DNA of 64,000 nucleotides from Eunapius fragilis. Lineage: Eukaryota; Porifera; Demospongiae; Spongillida; Spongillidae. The translations under genes and the position numbers were made by a program. Positions 32,651 to 45,240 of this stretch are shown here, one piece after another. The stretch is from assembly GCA_963681505.1 (NCBI GenBank), contig OY811972.1, positions 9,008,775 through 9,072,774 of the forward strand, read 5' to 3'. Position 1 is the first letter of the stretch, and every line of letters starts with the position of its first letter. Below the pieces are notes generated by a model, which saw nothing but the letters and a program-made list of their open reading frames with translations, was not told the origin of the DNA and did no database searches.

Positions 32651-35279
32651 AATAATTTACTAACACATCTACAGACATCTGCTGCCTTTATTACATTACA
32701 CTGATGCGCCAGAATGCTAGGGCTTTACAAATGATGCACCTGACTTTTACACCTGTAGGCTTAATAATTACTCCAACTTAATAATTCCTTAAACAACCTA
32801 ATAATGTTAATTACAATTTTTGAGCATTGGCCAGATAATTCAATTGCTACATGTACATGTATGTTCAATATCTACACAATTTACTAAGCCTCCGTACATG
32901 TACTTGGTGAACATACACAAATACAATTATTGGTGAACTATGGGAACATAGCCTAAATAAATACTATTGTGAACACATTTGTGAGCGTTCACCAATTATG
33001 AAATACACCTGTATGGTGTGCTCACATGTGTATATGTACTACATGTATGTATGTATACATGTAGCACAATTGAATTATCTGGCCAATGCTCAAAAATTGT
33101 AATTAACATTATTAGGTTGTTTAAGGAATTATTAAGTTGGAGTAATTATTAAGCCTACAGGTCTAAAAGTCAGGTGCATCATTTGTGTTAATGTCAGTTA
33201 CATGTTCATTTGTACAATTATTAATTACTAGCAGTATTCAACAATTGTGTAACATCACCACAGTCCATGTGTTCAATAATTGCTAGGCTGTGGACCCCAA
33301 TAATTAAATCTACAAGTCTTCCTAAGTACAGCAGTTGTGGACAATTATTATCAGGCTATTTTGCATGTGTTCATCAATTGTAACAACTATAATGTGCTTG
33401 GGCTCACCAATTAGGGAGACTTCACTGATTGTGTAAAATTATTGGGCCAATGTTCACAAATTGTGTGTATGTAATTATTAGGCTGTGTTCACCAACAGTG
33501 TATTGTACAAATATTACAATAAATTATGTGGTTCACCAATTGTGTTAATGCTAAGTTCTCCAGTTGTGGAAAATTATTGCTTCTACATGTACATGGTGTG
33601 TTTACAAATTATATGCTATTGGTGAACACACAGTTTACATAATTGTTGACCACAAATACAAGTTAGTTAACCCAATAGGTTATCAATTGAATATGCTAAA
33701 TGGTAAAATGATGAACTGATGTAGTACAGTTTGAGCCTCATCATTTAACATACATGTACTTGGTGAACACACACTAATACAATTTGTGAAAGTAGTACAG
33801 TAAGTCAGTAGCATGAGTTTACAAAATAAAGATAAACAATTTTATTCTAAAATCTATCACCATCCCAGCAAGGATTTATTCCTAAGATCAATAATATAGT
33901 GGATAATACAAATGTAAGAAACTGCAATAACAGGTGAACATCAACAATGAGTCCTTATGGTTGAACAGGATGAGAGACACTGTGCATACTCTATAAATAC
34001 ACTGATCCATGATACAGTTGTCCAATTGTGCAAAATTATTGCTTCTACATGTACATGTACATGTATGTCTACGCTACTGGTGAATACAGTTTACACAATT
34101 GCTGACCAGAGTACAAATTACTGAAACATTAAAATTATTAACCTATACAGTCATGTACTATAACTTATTGAATTCAGCCTCATCATTCAACATACAAGTA
34201 CTTGGTGAGCACACAATAAAAATACAATTTGTGAAACTATTGGTGTACATGGCCTAAAAATAAATTCTTCTGCCTATAAATATTGTGCGCACAATTTGTG
34301 AGTGTTTACCAATTGTTATGAATTGTGAGCTATACTTAAGCCTACATGTAATGTACATGTATGCACATCAAACTTGTGTACAGATACTGTGTTCAATAAA
34401 TCATGTGTTCTCCAATTCTGTTACATAGTGTACAGTCTAAATATAATGATATTGGTGAACACTCACTTTACACAACAACACAAAATGAACTCAGTAGGTT
34501 TTAAACTACTTTGTTCACAATAGTGAAACTCACTTCAAAATGCTCCGGTCATTTCTCATACTCAGACCAATATTTCTCTCTGTTCATTGTCTTCTTCTTC
34601 CTATTGACACCATCCACTTTAGCTGGAATGGTTTTAAAGAAACACAATGGCACCAGTTGTGTCAGCACATATATCCACATTTTATCCTTCGGGTTCAGAT
34701 AGATGTTTGACACATTGGGAAATGGAGAAAGTACATGTAATGCTTTATTTGGTAAACAATAAATGCATCAAGTTTCTGGGCCAAGTGAAAAATAATTTGA
34801 ACTGTGAGCAGGTTATTACACAAAGCTGAACAAACAAATCAATGCATGTATTGTAGAATTGCAAGTACATACATGTACATTGTACATGTACATGCATGTA
34901 CATATATTAGGCTGTGTTCATAAATTGTGCACATGTACATGTAGGCAGTTTTCACGTGAATATGAATAGCAACACATTACTAGTCTGAATTAAACAATTT
35001 GAAGTCCAAATGTTCATGTAAAATATTTTATGTATATTATACTTGTGTATGAGTTCAAAATTACATGTACTTCAAGTTCTCTAATGTATGAATAATACAT
35101 TTGAGAACTTGAATAAGGCAATGTTTTTCAATATTACAAATTGTTAGACCGTGTTCGTCCATTATTAGGTCAATAAGTTATCACTTGTATACAGCAGCTA
35201 GCTTTGCAACCACCTAGGTGGGAGAATGGTTTTATCTACAATGTGGAACTCTACTAGCTTGTGATCATACATGTGTTGT

Positions 35280-36300
35280 ATTAAAGTTTACAAAATAAAG
35301 ATGAACTAATTGATTCTACAATCTGTCACCATCCCAGCAAGGATTTATTTCTAAGATCCCACAGAAACTAAATGTAAAAATCTGCAATAACAGGTGAACA
35401 TCAACAATGAGTCCTTATGGCTGAACAGGATGAGAGACACTGTGCACACTCTATAAATACACTGATCCATGATAGAAACCAGTACGCTTATCTGTACAGT
35501 TATCTTATGTGATGTCATTGTAGACCACAAAAAATATGAAAGAGCAAGTGACTCACAATGCTGAACACATGTCTTGTTGATTGTAAACATTCATAGCTAG
35601 TTGCCAGCAATGTTTTGTATTGTTCCACTTCCTTAGATACTGCGGTGTAGATTAGACACATGTAAATATGATTATAATTGTTTTAAAAATAGAATCAAAA
35701 TTAATGTGTCAAGCTGATTAAATTGAATTACATTTTAATTGAAACTTACATGTAAAAGACAAAAGAAAAGTGATCCAGAAGATAATTACATAAAAATTTT
35801 ATTTACCTTTATTGAAAATAAACACTGCACATGTACATGTATATACCTTGACCAGCCAATAGCATGTGATAACACAGTACACAGCCTAAAAATTGCACAC
35901 ACAATTTTTAAGTGTTCAGAAATAGGCTTAGCTCATAATTATAGGGCCAATCTGCCATAATTGAGTGCAACTTTAACACTGTGTTAAATACATGTATGTT
36001 TTCATATTGCAGAATTACAGTGTGCGTATATACACTGTATATACTAATTTGGCTGTGTGCATAAATTGTGTAATCAGAAATTGAATTATTCAGCCAATGT
36101 GTACTGTGGTGTACCGTTGTGTAAGGAGTGAGTTCACCAGTTATGGAATAGGCTGAGGTCACAATTATTGGGCCAATCTGAGACAATTGTGTTCAAACAT
36201 TACATTAAGGTGAACAACTGTGTTTGTTACACAACCTAATAATCATACATTACTGCCCACAGTTTGTGAATAATTTACTAACACATCTACAGACATTTAA
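35280..36300. repeat. 1-kb direct repeat, unit 2
   Basis: Collinear with 31,660-32,650 at high similarity with small indels, about 3.6 kb away in direct orientation. Confidence 0.7.
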
Positions 36301-38279
36301 CCAATGTTCACAAACTGTGTGTAGTTCATACATTCGTATGCACATGATTAATTAATTAAATCTTGTGATGTTGCTGGAACAAAAATTTAGACAGAGGATG
36401 GTATCTTACCCTCAACAGTGGTGAGGGTAAGGTCATGTTCATAAATAGGGTGATGTGATGACCTTCCACGAATGCACAGGACAGCAGCACGAAGGGAAGC
36501 ACATGAGAGCGGAGTGCATAGCTCACTACAAGGGAATAAGGTTTGACAATTATTGTCATGTTGTGTTGATATCATTCATCAATTGTAACAACTATGATGT
36601 GCTTGGGTTCACCAATTATATACATGTACATGTAGGGTGACTTTAATAATTATGAAAATTATTGGGCCACTGCTTACTGTGTGTAATTACAAAGTATTGT
36701 CATAACGTATGCACATAAATACAAATGGCTCATATGTATTGGTCCATCCTTCCCAAATGAGTACAGTACATGTACTGTATGCAATTATTAGGCTGTGTTC
36801 ACCAATAGTGTATTGCACAATCATTGTGTGCTTCACTTGCACTCAAGTGTGTTGAACAATACTTACACGTAAAGCTAAGTTCAACCATTTATCACTGCTA
36901 CATGTCTGTTATGATATACATTATACCTGTACATGTATATATATATATATTGGTAAGCACACACTTCACACAATTGCTGACCATGGTAAACATTACACAA
37001 TAGGATTTCAACTGAATTAGCTTACACACACACACAAACACACACACCATAAAAGTAATGTTCACTATTAGGAAATTACCTACATGTACATGTACATGTA
37101 CATGCATATACTGTATGTGTAGTTTGACACAATTTAGTGAAAATAATATTGTATGTGCAGCAGATCTGAGTAGGTTCAATAATTGTGTAAAGTACGTGTG
37201 TTACTGGTCAATGTGTTAGACAATATGTCAAATTACATGTGCACAAGGATAAGACTGGTGTTCATCATTAGAAACATTTTTCACCAATTAGACAATAGTA
37301 TATGGCAAAGTGGTCTGGTTATTAATAGTGTTCTCTGCTATAAAAGCACAGATGTGAATAAATACATGTCCTGTGTAGTGCATAATGGAACTTTACCTTA
37401 AGATTTGGAATTGGATAGAACATTCATATCTTATCACATTGTTCGTCACTTTGATGTGTGTGACTACATTGAAAAAAAAATCAACACAATAGTAAAAAAA
37501 AGGCTCTATACCAGATTAAACTTTATCCCAATACAGCATATAGAAATCATGATTTCAACACTGTATCATAATAATTGTACACAACTCCTTTACAAACATG
37601 TACATATATTATATTATTACATTAATAACAACATTACAGGGAATACAAAAATGAATGTACTATGTAATAATAATGTTGTTCTTTGCATAGTGTTACTGAT
37701 GTACATGTATATGTAAACACCAACACATAAATTTAATTACCCAATCCAACTGTGTTTACCAATTATCAGCTATTATTAGACATACACATGTACACCTGTA
37801 CAATAGTACACAATGTACCAAATTATTAAACTTATAAATAACTGTGGCCATTTGTGTAAAATACAATTCTTTTAAAGGTTCATCCATTATGAATGTAAAT
37901 TTAATGTGTCAATGTTATTTGACACATTAAATTATTAGTTTACATTATTAGTTCAATTATTAGTTCAATTATTAGTTCACAAATTACTGTGTGTAAATTT
38001 CAATCTTCACCAACTACCAGTTGTCAAACTATTGGGTCAATGTTCACAAATTACATGTACATGTACTGTAAGAAGCATAATAATACCTCACACAACTAGA
38101 CTATAAACAAATAAACAAATGCAAAATTATTTAGCCAATTTTTACCAGTTGTGTACAGGTAGATAGATGTACATGTGTACAGTCGTTAGGCCAAATACAG
38201 TGACATTCATAAAATTGTATTATAAGTAAATGCCATCCTGGTGCTTGGAATTGTATTCCTCAATTGTATCAACTACATG

Positions 38280-38454
38280 TGTAACAGGAGGCTCCAATAA
38301 TCTTGATTGTCGCTACTAATGCGCTTGCGCAAGAAATGCATGTACATCTCGAACCTTCTAGGAATTGACTATTTAAGTGTATGCGTGCTGTACTATTGTG
38401 TCTTTTGTCTTTCCTGTGATTATACATTTGGTTGCGCTAACCAAGGTCGTTACA
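38280..38454 (+). repeat. 5' LTR
   Basis: 175 bp, starts TGTAACAGGAGG and ends GGTCGTTACA (TG...CA). Identical by eye to the 3' LTR at 42232-42406; the same 49-residue N-terminal stretch is encoded in both. Confidence 0.9.
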
Positions 38455-38456
38455 AG

Positions 38457-38474
38457 TGGCGTAGTCGGCAGGAT
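38457..38474 (+). promoter_or_regulatory. Putative tRNA primer-binding site
   Basis: TGGCGTAGTCGGCAGGAT lies two bases after the 5' LTR, where the primer-binding site of LTR elements is found and where TGG (pairing with tRNA CCA) is expected. I cannot say which tRNA. Confidence 0.55.
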
Positions 38475-39087
38475 GGTGGAAAGGCAACCGGAGTCTTCGG
38501 GAGGACCAGGAACGGCGTACCCCACACTGGCGGATACAGAGGGGGGGTTGAGATCATATTCACGATCAATTTTCACCATATATGGTGTTGTTGAGTCCAT
38601 ATATGGTTAAAATTGATTGTGAATATCATCTCAACCCCCCCTCTGTATCCGCCAGTGCCCCACGAGGGCTACCAGACCGGTGGTGACTCCCGATGCCTAT
38701 ACTGGGGATTCCAGTTGGACCGACTGGGCCGACCATTTTGAGGCGGTAGCAAAGGTGAACGGCTGGGATGACTCCGTTAAACTGAATTGGTTGCCGGTGA
38801 GGTTAACGGGAAAGGCACAGACGGCGTGGAAGCGGTTATCGGACGAGGCGAAAGGAGACTTTCAGGCTGCTATGGATGCTCTGCGTAACCGGTTTGAGCC
38901 CAGCAGTAAGAGAGAACGTTACGCGGCGGAGTTCCGTCTAAGGAAAAGAAAGAAAGGAGAGCAGTGGGGTGACTTCGCCGACCAGCTGCGGTGTCTGGCT
39001 GACAAAGCGTTTCCAACCCTCTCCGAGGATGCCAAAGAAGTTTTGACCCTCGATAGGTATTTGGGTGACCTTGCTGTTAATGTATGA
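38473..39087 (+). pseudogene. Gag gene, split by a MITE and truncated at its 3' end
   Basis: The likely start ATG is at 38473, just after the primer site. The frame is broken by the MITE at 38525-38657, which brings in a stop. MITE plus one target duplication is 138 bp, a multiple of three. After it the Gag core continues with WTDWADHFEAVAKVNGW, WLPVRLTGKAQTAWKRL and ALRNRFEP, typical retrotransposon capsid features, and then RYLGDLAVN and a stop. The zinc-knuckle nucleocapsid and the aspartic protease that normally follow are absent: the sequence passes directly to the residues that precede RT. Confidence 0.75.
38525..38657. mobile_element. 133-bp hairpin MITE nested in Gag (copy 2)
   Basis: Same element and orientation as 27400-27532, differing at a few central bases (GTTGTTGAG against GTATTTGAG). 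Flanked by the 5-bp duplication CCCCA (38520-38524 and 38658-38662). It disrupts the start of Gag. Confidence 0.9.
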
Positions 39088-42000
39088 AGATGTTTTAGCC
39101 AATAAGGATGAAGAGCTGGGACGTACAGCAGTGGTGCAGCACTCTATTGTCACAGGTGAAGCCCCACCCATAAAGCAACCTAGTAGGTCGATTCCCGTGG
39201 CAAGACAACGTGAGGTTCGCAAGTTGTTGGACGAAATGCTCCAGAAAGATGTCATTCAACCGTCTGCAAGTCCGTGGGCATCACCTGTTGTACTCGTTCA
39301 GAAGAAAGATGGCACAATGCGGTTCTGCATTGACTACAGGAAACTAAATGCTGTGACCCGCAAAGACGCATACCCGCTACCACGGATTGACGAAACCTTG
39401 GAGGCATTAGGGGGCTCGAAATGGTTCTCAACATTGGATTTACTGTCAGGATACTGGCAGGTGGAAGTGAGCGAGCAAGACAGGCCAAAAACAGCATTTT
39501 CAACCAGGGAGGGATTATTCGAGTTCAAGGTAATGCCGTTTGGGTTGTGTAATGCACCAGCAACTTTTCAGAGGCTGATGGATATGGTGCTTGCTGGGGT
39601 TAAATGGAGCAGATGTTTAGTGTATATAGATGACATAGTTGTTATGGGGAAGTCATTTCATGACCATTTGCTTAATTTACGCGTAGTGATGGATAAGTTG
39701 AGGGAGGCGGGACTGAAGATGAAATTGTCAAAGTGTGCATTCTTTCGCAAAGAGGTGTTATATTTAGGTCATAAGATTTCCCGTGAGGGCATTTCAACGG
39801 ATCCGTCCAAAGTGGATGTTGTAAGCAAGTGGTCGACTCCAGCAACAGTGCAGGAATTGCAGAGGTTTCTCGGACTGGCGGGGTACTATAAGCGGTATGT
39901 TAAAAACTTTGCTGGTATCGCAAAGCCATTGTACCGTTTGACGGAAAAAGGGAGGGACTTCAAGTGGACGTCAGAATGTGCTGAAGCATTTGGGAAATTG
40001 AAAACTCTTCTTGTGTCCGCCCCCATACTTATTTTTCCTGATTTTAGCAATGATTTCATTTTGGATACAGATGCAAGCGAGTACGGGCTGGGAGCAGTGC
40101 TTTCACAAGAAGTCAATGGGTGCGAGAAGGTTGTGGCATATGCTAGCCGGGTCCTCAACAAGGCAGAACGGAAGTACTCAGTAACAAGGAAAGAACTTTT
40201 GGCTGTGGTAACATTTGCGAAACATTTCAGGTCTTACTTACTTGGGCGACGCTTTGTCCTTAGAACAGATCACAGTGCACTACAATGGTTATATAGTTTC
40301 AAAGAACCAGAAGGGCAAACGGCCAGATGGCTGGAGATGCTACAAGAATTTGATTTTGAGGTGATTCATCGCAGGGGGCGGGATCATGGAAATGCCGACG
40401 CCCTTTCCAGATCCAACATCCAGCCTAGTCAAGAAGCTTGCATTGCTTCGACATCGGTACTAGATCACTCCGTACAGCAGCTGCAGCAGAGTGATGAAGC
40501 CATTGGGCCGTTGTATCATGCGATGTGTCAGGGGATGAGACCGGATCCTGATAAGTATAAAGGGGCCTGCAGAGAATTCACACAACTTGTGGAGCAATGG
40601 AACCAGCTTGTGTTGAAAGATGCCGTTTTGTATAGACAGCATGAGGATGCCAATGGATATAGTCATCTCCAACTGATAGTGCCCAAGGTGAGTCGGGATG
40701 ATGTGTTACACAAAGTGCACAATGCACCATCGGGAGGGCACCTAGGTGAAGCCAAGACCTTGAGCAGACTTCAGGAGCGTTTTTATTGGCCAGGGCATGT
40801 TGAAGCCGTGAAAGTATGGTGCAGGTGTTGTGCTGATTGTGCAGCGAGGAAAAGTCCGGGGCAGAGGAGGCGAGCACCACTGCAAAGTATGCAGGCGGGA
40901 TACCCCATGCAAATTATAGCAGTCGATATTGTCGGGCCATTTACACCAGTGCAGAGTGGAAATAACTATGTGCTTGTGGTTTCTGACTATTTCTCTAAAT
41001 GGATGGAAGCATTTGCTATTCCAAATCAGGAAGCTGTGACAGTTGCTGAGAAGTTAGTGGAAGAAGTATTTTGCCGATTTTCTATCCCGGAACAGCTACA
41101 CTCTGATCAGGGCCGACAGTTCGAGGGGAAGCTTATGCAAGAAGTTTGCAAATTGCTGCACATTGACAAGACACGGACAACGGCCTATCATCCCCAATCT
41201 GATGGTTTGGTAGAACGTCTAAATCGGACACTTCTGAGTATGTTAGCTGCAACTGTGCATGAGCACCCTGGAGATTGGGATAAAAAGTTAAGGCTAGTGT
41301 GTATGGCTTATAATACTTCTGTCCACCAATCCACAGGTTTTTCACCATTTTTTCTATTGTTTGGCCGTCAAGCGAGGTTACCTGTCGATCTTGCTTATGG
41401 GACTGCCCCTATGGAAGAGATGACAACACAGGAGTATGTCAGAAGCCTGCGGCAAACGTTGGAGGAAGCTTATTCGACAGTTAGGAATCGCACGGGGGCT
41501 GCTCTGGAGCGACAGAAGGAGTTGTATAACAGGAAAGTCCATGGGGATGAATATCAGGTGGGCGATTTAGTTTGGCTGCACAACCCTGTTATCCCTAAAG
41601 GAGCGAAGAGGAAATTACACTGTCCATGGACTGGGCCCTATAGAGTTGTGAAGAAGCTCTCCACAGTGGTCTATAGAATTCAAGACACAAACAGGCGCAA
41701 GCGGTTAGTAGTCCATTTTGATCGCTTGAAACCTTGCCCCTCTATGCAAGCAGCAAGACCTGGGAAGGACCACTCACCACAGGAAGTAGAAAATCAGTTG
41801 CCTCTGATGCAGGAGCATTGCCATGTGGGTACAGATTTGAGGATTGTGGACGACGATGAGGAAAGTCTGGAGATACAGCCAAGGGATAGGGGACAAATGA
41901 GAATGCCAAGACAGCAGGAGCTACCTGAACTGCAGGCTCATGAGGATGGGCATGAAGCCCTAGAGCGTGACATTCAGAATGAAGAACAGAAGGTCCCATC

Positions 42001-42196
42001 ACAAGAAGAGGTGGCCATGCAACATGATGAACTTCCTCAACAGGAGGTCCCATCACAAGAAGAGGTGGCCATGCAACATGATGAACTTCCTCAACAGGAG
42101 GTCCCATCACAAGAAGAGGTGGTGCAAAATCAACATCGGTACCCTAGGCGAAATCGTCGTGCACCAGTCTATTATGGAGCTGTGCCGTACTCGTAA
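39065..42196 (+). CDS. Ty3-type Pol: reverse transcriptase, RNase H, integrase
   Basis: An intact 1,043-residue ORF in the +1 frame relative to Gag, overlapping its end by 23 bases. RT: LDL at residues 124-126 and YIDD at 187-190. RNase H: DTDAS at 334-338 and TDHSALQWL at 401-409. Integrase: zinc-binding H552, H559, C589, C592 and the catalytic triad D621, D681, E717, followed by the GPY motif at 858-860. The tail contains a 54-bp tandem repeat. There is no protease before RT. All catalytic residues are present, so the enzymes may be active. The ORF opens with a GTG, and true expression would need frameshifting or fusion with Gag. Confidence 0.93.
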   Translation: MTLLLMYEDVLANKDEELGRTAVVQHSIVTGEAPPIKQPSRSIPVARQREVRKLLDEMLQKDVIQPSASPWASPVVLVQKKDGTMRFCIDYRKLNAVTRKDAYPLPRIDETLEALGGSKWFSTLDLLSGYWQVEVSEQDRPKTAFSTREGLFEFKVMPFGLCNAPATFQRLMDMVLAGVKWSRCLVYIDDIVVMGKSFHDHLLNLRVVMDKLREAGLKMKLSKCAFFRKEVLYLGHKISREGISTDPSKVDVVSKWSTPATVQELQRFLGLAGYYKRYVKNFAGIAKPLYRLTEKGRDFKWTSECAEAFGKLKTLLVSAPILIFPDFSNDFILDTDASEYGLGAVLSQEVNGCEKVVAYASRVLNKAERKYSVTRKELLAVVTFAKHFRSYLLGRRFVLRTDHSALQWLYSFKEPEGQTARWLEMLQEFDFEVIHRRGRDHGNADALSRSNIQPSQEACIASTSVLDHSVQQLQQSDEAIGPLYHAMCQGMRPDPDKYKGACREFTQLVEQWNQLVLKDAVLYRQHEDANGYSHLQLIVPKVSRDDVLHKVHNAPSGGHLGEAKTLSRLQERFYWPGHVEAVKVWCRCCADCAARKSPGQRRRAPLQSMQAGYPMQIIAVDIVGPFTPVQSGNNYVLVVSDYFSKWMEAFAIPNQEAVTVAEKLVEEVFCRFSIPEQLHSDQGRQFEGKLMQEVCKLLHIDKTRTTAYHPQSDGLVERLNRTLLSMLAATVHEHPGDWDKKLRLVCMAYNTSVHQSTGFSPFFLLFGRQARLPVDLAYGTAPMEEMTTQEYVRSLRQTLEEAYSTVRNRTGAALERQKELYNRKVHGDEYQVGDLVWLHNPVIPKGAKRKLHCPWTGPYRVVKKLSTVVYRIQDTNRRKRLVVHFDRLKPCPSMQAARPGKDHSPQEVENQLPLMQEHCHVGTDLRIVDDDEESLEIQPRDRGQMRMPRQQELPELQAHEDGHEALERDIQNEEQKVPSQEEVAMQHDELPQQEVPSQEEVAMQHDELPQQEVPSQEEVVQNQHRYPRRNRRAPVYYGAVPYS
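41991..42120 (+). repeat. 54-bp tandem repeat in Pol C-terminus
   Basis: The 54-bp unit starts at 41991, 42045 and 42099 (third copy partial), encoding repeats of VPSQEEVAMQHDELPQQ. The first two copies are identical by eye except at the start, so the expansion is recent and in frame. Confidence 0.9.
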
Positions 42197-42217
42197 TATG
42201 TTGGAGTTCAACCTTTC

Positions 42218-42231
42218 AGAAGAGGGAGCAG
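42218..42231 (+). promoter_or_regulatory. Polypurine tract
   Basis: AGAAGAGGGAGCAG directly before the 3' LTR; the expected plus-strand primer site of an LTR retrotransposon. Confidence 0.75.
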
Positions 42232-42406
42232 TGTAACAGGAGGCTCCAATAATCTTGATTGTCGCTACTAATGCGCTTGCGCAAGAAATGCATGTACATC
42301 TCGAACCTTCTAGGAATTGACTATTTAAGTGTATGCGTGCTGTACTATTGTGTCTTTTGTCTTTCCTGTGATTATACATTTGGTTGCGCTAACCAAGGTC
42401 GTTACA
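42232..42406 (+). repeat. 3' LTR
   Basis: 175 bp, TGTAACAGGAGG...GGTCGTTACA, followed by the target duplication CATG at 42407-42410. Confidence 0.9.
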
Positions 42407-45240
42407 CATGTATAACGTGCTTGGGTTCACCACTAATTATGTAAAATTATTGGGTCAAATTGTGTGGAATTGTAAACTACATGCATTAACATGTATGTAC
42501 ACAAATACATGTACAAATGGCTCACAAATTGTGTGTACATGTACATGTACATGTATGGTTGTGTTCAGTACATATACATATATTGTGTGGTTCACCAAGA
42601 TGCTTAAGGCTAAGGTCATCAATTGCACAAAATTATTGGTTCTATCTTTACAAATCATATGTATTATATGAGCAGCACAAAGTGACCTACATGTACATGT
42701 ACATGCTTTTAAAGTTTTCTAATTGTTTCATATTCAAAGAGACACTTATGTCCTCTACAACTTTTTTCTTACGCACTGGAAATTAGTCTTTCCATCATGG
42801 AGTTTTTACAATTATTAATTACTAGGCAGTATTCAACAATTGTGTAACATCACCACAGTCCATGTGTTCACTAATTATTAGGCTGTGGACCCCAATAATT
42901 AAATCTACAAGTCTTCTATGTACAGCAGTTGTGGACAATTATTATCAGGCTGTTTTGCATGTGTTCATCAATTGTAACAACTATAATGTGCTTGGGTTCA
43001 CCAATTATGGTGACTTCACTGATTGTGTAAAATTATTGGGCCAATATTCACAAATTGTGTGTATGTAATTATTAGGCTGTGTTCACCAACAGTGTATTGT
43101 ACAATTATTACAATAAATTATGTTCACCAATTGTGTTAATGCTAAGTTCTCCAATTGATTTATTGCTTCTACATGTACATGGTGTGTTTACAAATTATAT
43201 GCTATTGGTGAACACATAGTTTACATAATTGTTGACCACAAGTACAAGTTAGTTAACCCAATAGGTTTTCAATTGAATATGCTAAATGGTAAAATGATGA
43301 ACCTATCATGTAATACAGTTTAGTGAATTCAGCCTCATCATTTAACATACATGTCTGATGTACTTGTGAACACTCACAAATACAAATGTACAATAGATAC
43401 AATGTACCACATTGTTAAGCTTATAAATTACTGTGGCCATTTGTGTAAAATACAATTCTTAAAGGCTCATCCATTAATTAAATTATTAGTTTACATTATT
43501 AGTTCAATTATTTGTTCAATTATTAGTTCAATTATTGGTTCACAAATTACTGTGTGTAAAATTCAATCTTCACCAGTTTACCAGTTGTCAAACTATTGGG
43601 TCAATGTTCACAAATTACATGTACATGTACTGTAAGAAGCATATTAACACCTCACACAACTAGACTATAAACAAATAAACAAATGTAAAATTATTTAGCC
43701 AATTTTTACCAGTTGTGTACAGGTAGATAGATGTACATGTGTACAATCGTTAGGTTTAGCTCACATTGGCCAATGTCTAGGCCAAATACAGTGACATTCA
43801 TAAAATTGTATTATATGTACACAAATTGTGTGTACATGTACAAGTACATGTTACAGTTGTGTTCAGTACATATACATATATTGTGTGGTTCACCAAGATG
43901 CTTAAGGCTAAGGTCATCAATTATTGGTTCTATCTTTACAAATTATATGTATTATATGAGCAGCACAAAGTGACCTACATGTACATGTACATGCTTTAAA
44001 GTTTTGTTTCATATTCTAGGAGACACTTATGTCCCCTACAACTTCTTTCTTACGCACTGGAAATTAGTCTATCCATCATGGAGTTACAGTGGCCTGAATT
44101 TTTTAAATACTTGAACATTGTTATTGCATGCATCAATTTAGATGCTCTTTCCTAGAAAATGTTTATAATATGTGCTAGGTCCCTTTTCGCTGCCATGACC
44201 CCATATATTGGTAACACACACTTTGCACAATTCCCACGGCACAAATTAACCCAATAGGTTTTTAACTACTTGTTCATAGTTGTGAAATTTATCACATATT
44301 GAACATACATGTGTCTAAACACATGTACATGTATGTTCAATATCTACACAATTTACTAAGTGTCCATACATGTACTTGGTGAACACACACAAATACAATT
44401 ATTGCTGAAATATGGTGAACACAAATATTCCATTTGTGAGCGTTCACCAATTATGAAATAGGCTGTGCTCACATGTGTATATGTGCTACATGTATGTATG
44501 TATACATGTAGCACAATTGAATTATCTGGCCAATGCTTAAAAACTGTAACATTATTGGGCTGTTTGAAGAAATATTAAGTTGGAGTAATTATTAAGCATC
44601 ATTTGTGTAAAAGTCAGGTGCATCATTTGTGTTAATGTCAGTTATGTACATTTAATTGTACAATTATTAATTACTAGGCAGTATTCAACAATTGTGTAAC
44701 ATCACCACAGTCCATGTGTTCACTAATTATTAGGCTGTGGACCCCAATAATTAAATCTACAAGTCTTCTAAGTACAGCAGTTGTGGACAATTATTATCAG
44801 GCTGTTTTGTATGTGTTCATCAATTGTAACAACTATAATGTGCTTGGTGGGTTCACCAATTAGGGAGACTTCACTGATTGTGTAAAATTATTGGGCCAAT
44901 GTTCACAAATTGTGTGTACGTAATTATTAGGCTGTGTTCACCAACAGTGTATTGTACAATTATTACAATAAATTATGTCAATTATGTTAATGCTAAGTTC
45001 TTAAGTTGTGGAAAATTAAAATTATTGCTTCTACATGTACATGGTGTGTTTACAAATTATATGCTATTGGTGAACACATAGTTTAAATAATTGTTGACCA
45101 CAAGTACAAGTTAGTTAACCCAATAGGTTATCAACTGAATATGCTTAATGGTAAAAGTATGAACCTATACATGTACATATACATGTAGTACAGTTTACCC
45201 TATTAAAATTGTACACATAATTTGCGAGTGTTCACCAATT

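Larger units (their letters stand above)
30640..38279. repeat. Long gene-free region of TTCACCAATTGTG-type repeats
   Basis: About 7.6 kb of AT-rich DNA dominated by variants of TTCACCAATTGTG / CACAATTGGTGAA and ACATGT palindromes. Blocks repeat in direct orientation (31.66-32.65 with 35.28-36.30; 32.85-33.8 with 0.2-1.1, 42.8-43.4 and 44.2-45.2; 37.75-38.2 with 43.38-43.8). A short segment at 36,360-36,560 is less AT-rich and not repeated here, but I recognise no protein in it. Confidence 0.65.
38280..42406 (+). mobile_element. Ty3-type LTR retrotransposon, full outline, young
   Basis: A 4,127-bp element bounded by two 175-bp LTRs and the 4-bp duplication CATG (38276-38279 and 42407-42410). 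It has a primer-binding-like site, a broken Gag gene, one long Pol ORF and a polypurine tract. The order RT-RNaseH-integrase and the GPY/F tail place it in the Ty3 (Metaviridae-like) group; I see no chromodomain or envelope. The LTRs look identical by eye, so insertion is recent. Related repeat copies (for example at 670 and 42,985) show the uninterrupted sequence. Nucleocapsid and protease are missing, so it would need help in trans. Confidence 0.9.

Noticed and set aside
36356-36575. Minus-strand ORFs in the less AT-rich island at 36.36-36.58 kb
   Set aside because: No recognisable motif and no flanking exon; kept only as an unexplained segment of the repeat field.
30640-38279. CRISPR-like or centromeric satellite interpretation of the repeat field
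   Set aside because: Repeat words are not regularly spaced, spacers are not unique and there is no constant unit length.
38307-38452. ORF starting MSLLMRLRKKCMYI, found twice (38307 and 42259)
   Set aside because: It lies within the two LTRs and appears twice only because the LTRs are identical.
38280-42406. Endogenous retrovirus with envelope
   Set aside because: The 3' part after integrase holds only a glutamine/glutamate-rich tail and the polypurine tract; there is no envelope-like ORF.
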